The notes beneath the pieces were generated by a model. That model was not told the DNA's origin. It did no database searches and saw nothing but the letters and a program-made list of their open reading frames with translations. A stretch of 64,000 nt of DNA, taken from Ascaris suum. Its lineage: Eukaryota > Nematoda > Chromadorea > Rhabditida > Ascarididae. The stretch lies in assembly GCA_013433145.1 (NCBI GenBank), contig CM024170.1, positions 4,855,459-4,919,458 of the forward strand, read 5' to 3'. Below, piece after piece: positions 1 through 10,320 of this stretch (position 1 is its first letter; every line of letters starts with the position of its first letter). Position numbers and translations under genes: made by a program.

Positions 1-36
1 TGGTCGCTGAGAATAACAGTTATTAGCGATAGGAAA
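1..36 (+). CDS. possible penultimate exon of a gene entering from the left edge
   Basis: Frame 1 reads WSLRITVISDRK up to a possible donor AAA|GTGCGG at 37. In the same phase it joins the exon at 111-155 across a 74-bp intron, a normal size for a nematode. The fragment is too short to recognise and the donor is mediocre. Confidence 0.2.
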
Positions 37-110
37 GTGCGGATTCTTTAACGTTAGCCAACGTTTTTGCTGTTGTCTTTATTATAGAGTTACTCTAAGG
101 TTATTTTCAG

Positions 111-155
111 CTGAGTGTCGATCTTAAAGCGAATTCGGAAGAGAAACTATTGTAA
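111..155 (+). CDS. possible terminal exon, 14 codons plus stop
   Basis: A strong acceptor TTATTTTCAG at 101-110 is followed by LSVDLKANSEEKLL and TAA. Only a small piece is visible and no polyadenylation signal was seen nearby, so this is tentative. Confidence 0.25.
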   Translation: MSVDLKANSEEKLL

Positions 156-3100
156 CGCATGGAACATCCACTGTGATGAGACATGCGCGCATTTTGCCTA
201 TCTCCATATTTAGGTCATTAATAGCACATACGCACAACCATATGGGTGCTTACGTTCCGAGGCACTCGGAAGCTTAGATTAAGCAGTGCATTGCTGCAGT
301 CGAAACGATTGCCTCCAACACATATCGTTACGAGAGATACTGCACCACTCCAGGCGTTCTAGCCATTAGACTTCGATATCCTTTTGCCAACATTCCTAAA
401 TTCGGGAAATACAAGTGACAGTTTCTGTTGTCGTAGGAACCATGCTTGCTTTTTACTTGGGGCAAGTGATAGGCTGTTATTAAATGTAATACTTTAGGCA
501 TGCTTGAGTGAGCGTTCAAGGAAGTTACGCACACGTGGCATTTGAAGACGAAACGACGGTGTAACAAAAACTTCGAGTAGAAAGCAAATATTTTTGTCCA
601 TATTATACGAAAGGCTTTGAAATTGTGTAGACGAGTGTGCGTGTGTGTGCGTCTGTGTGTGTGTATGTATTTGTAGGGGGGGGGGGGGGGGGAGAGGAGG
701 CTGTTAGAATCTCTTGCGTCGGTTCCACTCTGTTTCTTGGCTGTCATGAGTCCTTTTGCAGACAAACACCTACAATCAGACATTCGCGCAGTGAGCCGTT
801 GAGCGTTGAGCCAACAACTCACTGAGCGTTGCAAAGATGTGTTGCAAAGTTTAACGTAAAATGAAAGTGTTGAAAAACGATGAAATTTCGGTAAACAGCT
901 GTTATTCCAGCTGGACATATCGGTATATCACTTTTTTATACAACTTGCAGCAACGTAGTTTCTCCTGCTTCTTTTCTTTTCATTCTTCCACTAAAAATCA
1001 TTCGCACAACGGGAAACTACCATCATGCGACACTTGCGCCAAGGGATGGATATCGCGGTGGTCTTGATTCAAACGGCCAACACCATAAGCATTCATGTTC
1101 GAAACATTTACAAGGGCCCTTGCTTGAAATGAATACACAACTGTGTGATCCCTAAGAGTGTAAGTAGGAGTTACCACGTTTTCGCAGCTATCCTTCTCTC
1201 CTCTGAAGGTCGCCGTCTGCTTTTGGCGTTTGCATACCATCGTTTGGAGATAATCAACAGAGCGGTTTACGCGTACTTTTGATTTGGCTGGTTTGCTACT
1301 GGAGGCACGATTCAAATATTGATACATTTATAACCGCACCTTGCATATCAGCTTTTGATGCAAACCATGTTATCTTTGCGAGTCGCGTGTGCACAGTGCT
1401 CGCTTTGACGTTTGACTGCATCGAGAATCCCTACAGAGGCAAGCATTGCCATGGCCCTTTCTGGACTCGCAAGGTCATGAAGTCATGATACCTTAATACG
1501 GACAAGGGCAGATCTCTTCCCGGGAACTCCACCTCCATGAGCAGAGTTGCTAGTTGGCATGTAACCATACAAGAAGCTAGGGGTGGCATGTCCCATGATC
1601 ATGTGCGTGAATCCTGCGAAATAACTCTGCGAAAGAAGAGCTCTGCGAAATAGGCAGCGATCTCGTCTCACTTTTTCCTGCAAAAGGGGAACGCGCACTG
1701 TTCACTGGAAGAGATACACGTTCCGCAATAAGTCGCTTCCATCATTGCCAAGTGCCCACTCTAATCATTGTCATGCTGAGATTGGGTGGTGCTCATCCAG
1801 AAATTGTAAAGTTCTTGATCAGTACGGTAGAGGAGAGGAATAAGGAAACAAGGATATATGTTAATTCTTTAATGTTCCTTCCAAAGTCGTGGTTACTGAA
1901 ACGTTGTGCTTTGATTTCATGCTAATGACGAAATTGCTAATTGCAAAACCTCAATCGTGTTTTCTTGTTTTCCCGCTATAACGATTTTTGTCTTCCTGAT
2001 TGCTCCATATTTTCACTTATTATCATATCACGAAAGTGGCACGGTGAAATATTGCTTTGAGGAAGTAAACAGTAATTCGCCTTTGCCAAGGGATACTGAT
2101 ACAGTAAAGTGTACAGAATTCTAAGATTTCAGATGAGATTAACCTAGATTATTGAAAAGAAACAAGGCTCACAAAAAGAATTACTGCAATAATTGTGAAA
2201 GTGGGCAATCGAAAGAAAAAATAATTTCTGCCAGTCCTTTCATCCCATCAACCACATATTGCTCTCAGATTTATTAGGAAGGTTACTCTACGAACTATGT
2301 GAACAATGCATGATGATAAGATGATAAGGAGATCTCGCCAAGCATCTCATAAACACCAAAGATTAATTAAATCATTCATGTGTAGAACGTATGCGTTTAT
2401 TGCAACAAACGAAGTAGATATCTGGAAGTATATCAACCTAATGGTCCACGGTGTTATTGAACATTGGTTGGTTGGATGGAAGAAGTCACAACGCGAACAG
2501 CAAATATCTCAACTGAGAGTCTGATAAAATAAATAAATGAAACGTTGAGAGAAAAACTTTTGCTTATCGGCAAGAATTTTTAAGGTCAGTCAGCAAATCG
2601 AAATCCTTAATTGAACTGCCACGGAGATTTTCCCCCTCGCTTATCACCTCAAGTGATATTTGTGCGGAGCTGAATATCGATAAACATGAATGTTCCAGAC
2701 ACTAAATTTCTAGAGTGTGCTAAAGTGTATGATGTGATTCCCATTGCAGTGGCTGCTTACTAGAAGAACCACCAAAGAACTTCACCATCATGTCAAAGAT
2801 GTAAAAGGTTGAGAGCTTGATTCTATGTGCACAAATATAATTGAGGTTAAGGAACGCATTTATCAAATTAGTCGTATAGATTAAGCCCATTTAATTTCTT
2901 TAGTAAAATTTCCTGAGGAACGTAGCGGTACTTCACGTTCAAATTCTCAGACATTAAGTTAGAAGCATGCTCTGTCACCGTAAGCTCCTCCATGCATGTT
3001 ATCGCATTTATGGCGTTGAGTAAGGTATTCTAAGCACCTGGTCTTCAGGATGTTATATGATATCAAGTTTTACTTCTTTGTCATAAATGGAAGAGTTGAG

Positions 3101-4643
3101 GTGAACTTGCGGGACCCCGGTTGACCCTAGAAATAACTTTTCCTCAAAAACAAACCTTCTTCGGTCCGAGACGAACGAGCCACATCGATGAATCTTTCCG
3201 CAACGATAATTCCCGAATAAAATTAGGCCAGCCACCACTCGAAAGTGCATACATGTAGGTATTAAAAAACCCAGAACTTCCACACACAGCAAAGCGAAAT
3301 GATTTATCGGAGGGGAGAGGTGATTTTCGCGAATACTCTCTAATGAGTGGGCGCCAACGACTGCAAGTATCGGCTATTTCTGGAGACGCTAATCATCTCT
3401 GATGCATCATTTCATGATTGCCATGAGGATGCTTTGACTTTGTTGGAACAATTTTGCAAGCTACAATGAAGAAATTATGTTGATAACCATACTGCAATGC
3501 AAATGTTGATGGGCATCGACTTAGAAGTTTAAGGAAGATGTTGAACCAAAGCCATGTAAACAGCGCTCGGGCACTTTAACCACTCGACTACCGTCTTCAA
3601 ATAGTGCTAGATGTTTTTTGATTTGATATGATAGAATTCATTATCGTTTGCTCATGAATACACAATTGTTGCTTTACGTAAACTGCAATTAACACACAAT
3701 AGTCATTCTTCGACATTCAAGCCACCAAAATTACCTACCACTTTTGAAACGAGCCATTAATCAATACTTGAGTGAACAATACGAGTAATGAATTTGTACC
3801 TTCCATTTTCTTTTTTTATGAACTGGGAGAAATACATCTAAGAAGATAAAATCCATAGTTATTTCTTTTCAAAGATCCCGTCCAACTCAAGTTAATCAAG
3901 ATCAAGTCATTTGTAAAGGTAAACTGTTATTGTACCTTCTAGTAATGAGTAATGACCTATGCAAAGTCTAATGTACCTCAGTAACAATCAGTGAAATTCA
4001 TTTCTTATATGAATTCGGTCATTCCGATCTTTCTGAAAACTTTCTGGTTTAATGTAGTATAGGCAATATTTTGGAGTCATCAAAATCTGAAATTTCTTGC
4101 AAAAATGTTTCCTCAAATGAATGAAGTAAGGAGGTATCGAGTAGCAATTATTCATTTGTATTTGCTCTGATGAGTGAGTTATCAAAGACAACACTAAGAT
4201 ATATTAGTAATAAAGCTCCGACGAATTAGCTCATAATTCTTAACTGTTAAAAGTATTCATTCAAGTTATTAAAAGGCCCTACATTAAATTAATTCCATCC
4301 AAATCACTTTAGTTATCAAAGTAAACTGTAATGAACTGTTGTTGTTCGTTCTCGAATATTCGCCTATGAGGTCTGTTACAAGTCAAGTCGTCCACGTGGG
4401 AGGCAAGAATATGCGCAATAGGAGGAGAGAAGAGGGGCTTTCGATTGCATAGATGAGGCATTTGAAAAACCGAAAACAAATACGGTGAAAATCTCTTGCT
4501 CGAAATGAATCTATATTGCATGGTTACAGCCAATTTTACTGCACGGGTGACTATTGAATTAACTCTATACAACGAGTATCTTTTACAAGTGAATTGTTTT
4601 GTGCGTAGAATAGATATAAGAGGAACGTTTCAACAAGAACTCG
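156..4643. other. no gene recognised
   Basis: Apart from the GT/G tract, the only regularity seen is three spaced copies of CTGCGAAA at 1614, 1627 and 1643. Open frames here are short and their translations match no family I know. The longest, on the minus strand at 328-918, is lengthened by the G tract. Confidence 0.6.
630..692 (+). repeat. GT-rich microsatellite followed by a 17-bp poly-G tract
   Basis: A GTGTGT-rich stretch at about 632-670 runs into an uninterrupted G17 at 676-692. The proline or glycine runs seen in frames across it come from this low-complexity DNA. Confidence 0.95.
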
Positions 4644-5150
4644 ATGGAATTTGCACGGTTATTTGCGCTGACAACGACAGCAAAGATTGACAACCGTCGT
4701 CGTCGAGGACGTCCTTGTGGGGCTGTGCGACGAGAGGTGATTAATTACGGCGTGACAGTAACGATGAGGGGGCACGCGAATGCCAACAACAACAGACAAC
4801 TTCCGGACCAGGGTATCGCCGAAACGGAACACCGCCATTCCTCGCTTGCCACTTCCGCGCAGTTCGAGCAAACCGTTTTGGGGAGTAGTGAAATAAGGAA
4901 GCTGGGCGAGGGGATTACGGCTCATAGAGAGGCAAAATTATTCAGTGCGATCATAATTCCTTTGCTTAATTTTATAAATTTTTCCGAACATGACAATATA
5001 AAACAAATGAAGAAGCGCGCCAGAAGGGCTGGCACAAATACGCGCTTATACATTCTCCTATTCTCAATGTCCACTTTCAGAAGTTACCAACAAATAAGAA
5101 ATGTGCGCAACAATTCGTTGATATTCTCATTAATGCAGTCGCAAGCATAA
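4644..5150 (+). other. 168-codon open frame, function unknown
   Basis: This begins at an ATG and covers a stretch (about 4680-4930) that is more G+C rich than its surroundings. The translation has an Arg-rich patch near residue 20 (RRRRGR) and no recognisable domain. A separate frame with a good acceptor (CACTTTCAG ending at 5080) runs 45 codons to a stop at 5216-5218, starting KLPTNKKCAQQFVDI, and overlaps it. At most one is likely to be coding, and the higher G+C alone lengthens open frames. Confidence 0.15.
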
Positions 5151-5218
5151 ACCTGAGACAAAAGATTCGTTTTGTTTCTCGACCCAATAGTGTGAAAGGA
5201 AAGACCGCCCAATATTAA

Positions 5219-8200
5219 GTGTATGAAAATCCTTTTGCCTTCAAATATATAGCGTCTTCCCACGCTAATGAATCAATGTTAAAATAACAGAGAACGTCGA
5301 CGTACGACACACTCTATACCTACTGAATTCCGTGACTACAGCGTCAGTGATCTCTTGTCGAGACTACTGGATAGACAGATACACCGATATAAACGCCAAT
5401 GTACAAACGCACACAAAAAGGCATGCCGTCGTTATGATACACTTTTGCAATGCAAATATGCAAATGCATATAAGAACCGATTTTCTTATTCCACAGCAAA
5501 TATGCGTTTTTGCCCATGGAGTGAGAGATTTTTGTCGCCACATCGGCATGTTTCTGCCATGGACTGCAAAATAAAGTTTTTTATTTACTGTGTGCGGTAT
5601 TTTCAAAGCTATCATGGTTAAATTCGTAGACACTCATAGAAGCTGAAAAGGCGCATGCAACGGAGTGGAAATTTATAATTAGTACATATGGAAGAAGTTG
5701 TTGGTTAGTTAAGATACTCTCAAATCTGCAAGCAGTAAGTACTAAATAACTCCGAATATTAAAGGAGAAGTGAAATTTTGTGCATTTTTACAAATGGTGG
5801 ATTGACTGATTCAGACGCCAAGCGCTAAACGTTGAGAGTAGTGAAATTTTGTTGAAGTTATACGGTTTTTTGCCACAATTAGAAAAGATCAGTTAGCACA
5901 ACGAGAAATATTCACTTCCATAATGGCCATTATGCTGCATCGGCTGTCTTAAGTACTGAAGCTGTAGCGAAATGTTAATATGATGGCATATGAGCTTTTC
6001 TTTAAACTTACCAGGAAGTATTTTGTGCCTGCCTTACTTGATTTCAAGACTTTCCAAGACTTTCACAAGCTTCTTTGGCATTGAACAACGCCTACTGGGA
6101 GCTTCTTGACCTACACAATGTCGCGCAGCCATATTTTACGATGATTCAGTACACTTGGGCTCGTTACTCTTATGGCCTCCAGATGGGGGGGGCATTTCCG
6201 CACTACAAATTGGTGTTATTCGGCAATTAAAAGCAAGTTCTTTTTCGTTCAAATTTCTCAGAAGATCAGCACACTCTACCCGCTGACTTATTTCCCTCAA
6301 ATTCAACGACTACAATTCGACTAATTTGGGAAGATTCTGAATAACAATAATGTTTTCTACTTACTTTGTTGAAAAAGACAGCAGAAATGTTTGTACACGA
6401 AATCAGTAGTCATAAGACTTCAACGACAGAAATCGATACCTTTTATTGTTAAAAATAGTGTTTGCTTGAAAACAAGAAAGAAGCGAATTCAGAGAAACTT
6501 AGAATTTTAGCTGTGAATGAAAAAATCGTAATGCTGCTACCGCATTGTCTGAAATGTGACAGCACATGTTCTCCGCTGAATAGATAGCAGAGTTTATCGG
6601 CTTTGCTTATGCTTATTTTTATCCAACCCCGACCCTCCTTCCGCACCTCCATCTCACTCTCCTCCCTATGTGTGAATCTTACAAGAACACTTTTGCACTG
6701 TTCAACACTCCCATCCTCCAAATCTGAGCAGAAAAATCAAGTGAACATCCTCCAAAAAATTTGGTGATCAGCTAAAATATTAGTAAAAAATTCCTCGGCG
6801 CTGAACATATCACTTAATTCTAAACGAGTCATGTATGTGTTCGGTGAGCGCCTCGAAGGTAGAGCTAAAGGTTAAATCCTCGAACTCAGTATGCATTGCC
6901 GGAGCTTGCTACTACCACCTACTAACCAGTTAACCAATTTTATGTTTGTATATCATCAGGCCAAGTGACAACTGGAACGTCACAGACGTCGCTTAGCGAG
7001 CAACGACGATTACCACTCGGATCGTACGTCACAGTTTGCTGTCACTCACAAAACAATGACATATAAAGTTCAACATGAAAATTTTGGGTCACTCGATATC
7101 CCTCATTTCTGCCATCTGTTATCTTCGGTTACTGAAACTGTCAACGAGACAAAAAAATATGGTACTGCGAGCAAAAAAATTTCAGTGTTCAGAAAATAGT
7201 AGAAATAATCTTGATTTATAAGCGCTTCTGCATTTTTATCAACACGACAAAAAAGTGCAATTTTGTTTTGTTCCCACTGAAAAGAGCATTTTTTTCGTTT
7301 TTAAAAAATTTATCGGAAGCGTCATGAATTATATTTCAACGCCCGAGGCTCGTTCTCGATTACATCTATCCTCCTCGCTCCCACCCTTTCTGTACTCCTT
7401 CCCCCTCTCCTTTCCGCCTCGTTGGTGCTTTGTTGGCAAAATAGGAGGGATGATTCACGATAATGTTCTCTTCGCAATACGAAATTGTTCGAAATTCGGC
7501 GCGGTCACGGCTATGCAATTAGTCATCCCTTTAGTCTTCGTGAGCATTGCTCCAAAACAAAAGCGCAATTATTGAGTATTTTTTAGCAACACTATCCGCA
7601 GTTAAGTGTTCTTTGTCACATGCCTAAGCAAGCCCATTGTTCAAACTTAGTTCAACTGACGATCTTGATTTTACGGTTGATTTCAGTTTCACATGAAACA
7701 GTTTGACAATTTCAGTGTTTTTTAACGTTGACTATTCAGCGACCACAATATACACAACGAAGACTTAATGATATTGCGTTAATATATTTTAATTTCTTTT
7801 ACAATTTCCCGTAGAATTTTTCGGACTCTAACGACTCTTTATTCAAAACTGTTTAAAAACACTGTTAATGTGGATACTTTATGATACGACACGAGAATGT
7901 GGTCATGATGCCCACAAAATGCGACCAAATCGAAAAGATATTTGAAAATAACATTTGAGAAATTATTAATAATTCATTAACAAAGTACAAGGCCCATTAA
8001 AGCTCTCGTATATTCTAAATTGCCGAAGCAAAGATCTTCTAATTGCAGGATCTCGGAAATGCCTTCCTTTCGGAGCTACGCGACTGAAAGGTCCCTGAAC
8101 TTTTAGGCAGTCTGCATGCCAGGGCTTAAGTATGTTGGCCAATAAGTGTACAGGACTTGAAAGTTGAGCAAAAGGAGTTCATCCACAATATGCGATAATG

Positions 8201-8405
8201 ACTGGTACGACAACACACTCTAAGTTTTTGCAGACACATTAAACCACTGAAATTTACAACAAAGTTCAGCTGTTATCATGCCCTTCCGCCGATGTAATAT
8301 TATGGCGCCGAAGATCCAGCACAAGATATCTGCTTCTGATGCAACACTGCATTAATCACTTCACCCGTATAGACGATTCTGGTCTATTTTCTTCATATAG
8401 TATCA
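5219..8405. other. no gene recognised
   Basis: A TGCAAA-rich repeat copy at about 5401-5475 is described separately, just inside the left end. The rest has short open frames only. A small cluster of CGTCAC-type motifs at 6977-7035 has no gene next to it. Confidence 0.55.
5401..5475. repeat. diverged TGCAAA-rich repeat copy
   Basis: ACACAAAAAGGCATGCC is followed by ACTTTTGCAATGCAAATATG and CAAATGCATATAAG. It resembles the reverse complement of 41945-42055. Open frames on both strands here are low-information. Confidence 0.45.
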
Positions 8406-8591
8406 TTGTCGACTTATATGCCCTTGTGCCGCTCCAGCGATATCTGGGTCCTATGTAAGTTGGGCTTCGGCACATTTTCATGTTTCTGTCTTTGGTGCTA
8501 TTCGTGTTTGGGGACTGTTGGTGCTCCTCGTAAACTGCCTCCTCTGGAAGCCAAAAAATTGAAAAATTCTTTCAAAAGTTATGGTTCGAAG
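8406..8591 (+). CDS. possible exon upstream of the HhH-like exon (5' end unknown)
   Basis: An open frame ends at a very good donor, GAAG|GTGAGAAG, at 8591/8592. The last part reads PRKLPPLEAKKLKNSFKSYG. It joins in phase 0 to the exon that starts at 8868 after a 276-bp intron. The true 5' boundary is not determinable by eye; 8406 is only the start of the open frame, and the first part reads like non-coding sequence. Confidence 0.25.
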
Positions 8592-8867
8592 GTGAGAAGT
8601 TTTCGCTGCCACACATTCAACAGAGCAGAAAGGAATTCGGGAAGAAGTGGCCGGCATTTCCGCATCCAATTTTTTCACTCCTTCTCAAGCCTACTCAACG
8701 CTGTTATCGACTTTGGAAAAATGATTTACCTACTGGTTGGGGAAGTTTAGTAAGGACATATGTTCGATACTAAAAATCTTTGTAAAGGGTTGGGAAAAGT
8801 GCCACTTCACAGCAGTTGACAACTGTTAAATCGTTGCAATTACTTGTTAAGCCTGAAACTTTTTCAG

Positions 8868-9085
8868 CGGCTTCATGCCGAACGCTGTTCAGAAGAAATA
8901 AGAAACTTCTCGCGGTATTCTGCTGCACTTCAGGCACTGGAATCACAGATGAAGATGTTCGCGGTTCGATCAAGTGGAGGCTGCCAAACAGCTGAAAGGA
9001 GTGGGCAGCTTGAAGGCAACCAGAATAAGAGAGAAAGTTTGGAAAAACTGTGTTGGAAACCCTAGAGAAAGGAATGAATGCGTGC
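8868..9085 (+). pseudogene. exon-like segment resembling a helix-hairpin-helix (HhH_8-type) domain, with a +1 frameshift
   Basis: A strong acceptor CTTTTTCAG is followed by RLHAERCSEEIRNFSRYSAA and ALQALESQ, which in this frame ends at a TAG at 9063. The next frame, from about 8974, reads VEAAKQLKGVGSLKATRIRE. Together these follow the pattern of the N-terminal HhH_8 domain of family X polymerases and MUS81: a helical segment with F-x-x-Y-x-x-A-L-x-x-L, then S-x-E-A-K-x-L-x-G-V-G and a basic hairpin helix. Switching frames needs one base removed near TCAAGTG at 8970-8976. It may be a decayed gene fragment, a sequencing indel in a real gene, or coincidence. The right boundary is a guess at a GT in the GTGCGTGTACG stretch. 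Assignment to a specific protein is not possible. Confidence 0.35.
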
Positions 9086-9478
9086 GTGTACGTAGGTGTG
9101 CCTGTATTCACCATAGTGTTCACGAGTGCAGGCACTCGATTACACATGTAGGAATGAAATTGCTTATAGCGCAGCTTATATCGCCGCATTTGCGCAAATG
9201 CGTAGGTGTAACTGTACGCCCGTGCACACGCCGATGCATGCGTGTACTGGGGCCTCCATACGCCTTAAACCGTACATGTGTGCACGCGTGTATTTCCACT
9301 GGTATATATGCCTGCGGCTATTTGCATGTGTATCTGTGTCTGCGTTGCATATTGAATCAGCATTCTCTCATTAAGCGGATCGGATGACCAATAACCAACC
9401 TACAACTGTGCGCAGTGCCTTAAAACTATGCGAAAATATTTTAGAATTACCTGCGCGTGCTTATAAACCTGCGCTGCA

Positions 9479-9519
9479 TGTACAGCATGCGCGCTCCTGA
9501 GGAGCGCGCATGCTGTACA
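9479..9519. repeat. 41-bp near-perfect palindrome
   Basis: Two 20-bp arms, TGTACAGCATGCGCGCTCCT and its reverse complement, are separated by one G at 9499. The arms are G+C rich and contain GCATGC and GCGCGC-like runs, unlike the surroundings. Confidence 0.97.
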
Positions 9520-9574
9520 AGGAGCTCTTCCCTGTGTTTTGTATACTGGACTCATTATTTGCAACTTTCTCGGC

Positions 9575-9724
9575 CATTTCGAGTTTTTTCCCGCATTTCG
9601 CTGCTTTCTAAGCCTTCCACAGATATTTCCCAGCGCTTTCCAAGCCTGCACTTTCCGCTGTTTTCCCACCGTTTTTCAGCTATTTCCCCGCGCTTTCAAG
9701 CACTTCCCATTCCTCATTTCCCCA
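9575..9724 (+). repeat. irregular TTTCC(C)-rich quasi-repeat
   Basis: The plus strand repeats TTTCCC or CTTTCC followed by GC-containing spacers about every 12-16 bases, for example TTTCCCAGCGC, CTTTCCAAGCC and TTTCCCCGCGC. The phenylalanine-rich open frames here come from this composition and are not called as genes. Confidence 0.7.
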
Positions 9725-10140
9725 CTTCTTCTTCGACATCCTCTAATACCAACGTTCACGCTGACAAGTCAAAAATTTTCCAAGACTTTCTGGGATTATG
9801 GAAATTTCTTATTTTCATGGCATGGCATTCAGCGATGGTGCAGTTGTCTTCTGGCCTGGTGAAACTATTCTAAGCTAGCATTTTGGCGTTCAGACATCAC
9901 AGAACGCACAGCTCGTGTACAGTTGTTTTGGTAAGTCGATATGGAATAGGCGTTTCAAACTCTGGCTGAAAGCTGTCTTCGTATGAGGCATAACCACCAC
10001 ATTATAAACGGTTTATGCAAAAAAGTAACAAAAAAAAACAAGTGAAAATCGATCAAAAATGAGGTTCAACAATAGAAAATTTTAAAAAAACCATTATACA
10101 ATTACAGCATAAAATATAAAAAGCATACTTATTTGAATGA
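9725..10140. other. 3' flank of the annexin; no gene recognised
   Basis: This is A+T-rich sequence immediately downstream of the annexin stop codon. It presumably holds the annexin 3' UTR, whose end I cannot place because no AATAAA is evident on the minus strand. Confidence 0.5.
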
Positions 10141-10320
10141 TCAATTTCCCTTGACTATCGATATCAACGCATCACGATAGGCACCCGAACAGTCGGATTT
10201 AATGAAATCAACAAGAGGCTTCTTGTACATCACTTCGAATTCTGCTCTGATCAGCGCAAGGTCGATCTCAGAGCGCGAAATGATCACTCGAATTAAATCG
10301 TTGTCACGAGTGCCAAGACC
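10141..10320 (-). CDS. annexin exon 6 with stop codon, 59 codons
   Basis: The acceptor is TTAATGCAG. The exon begins GLGTRDNDLIRV, carries the SRSEIDL stretch typical of repeat 4 and the cap Asp305 in the SDCSG motif, and ends VKGN before TGA. No canonical AATAAA is seen in the first 150 bases downstream; AATAAG occurs 7 nt after the stop. Confidence 0.95.
   Translation of the reverse strand, partial: GLGTRDNDLIRVIISRSEIDLALIRAEFEVMYKKPLVDFIKSDCSGAYRDALISIVKGN

Noticed and set aside
328..918. 196-codon minus-strand frame
   Set aside because: Its middle is the poly-G and GT microsatellite read as Pro and His/Thr runs, and the ends show no domain or splice-bounded structure.
8770..9189. 140-codon minus-strand frame opposite the HhH-like segment
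   Set aside because: It has no recognisable motif. The plus-strand reading has better splice sites and a family pattern, so this is taken as its shadow.
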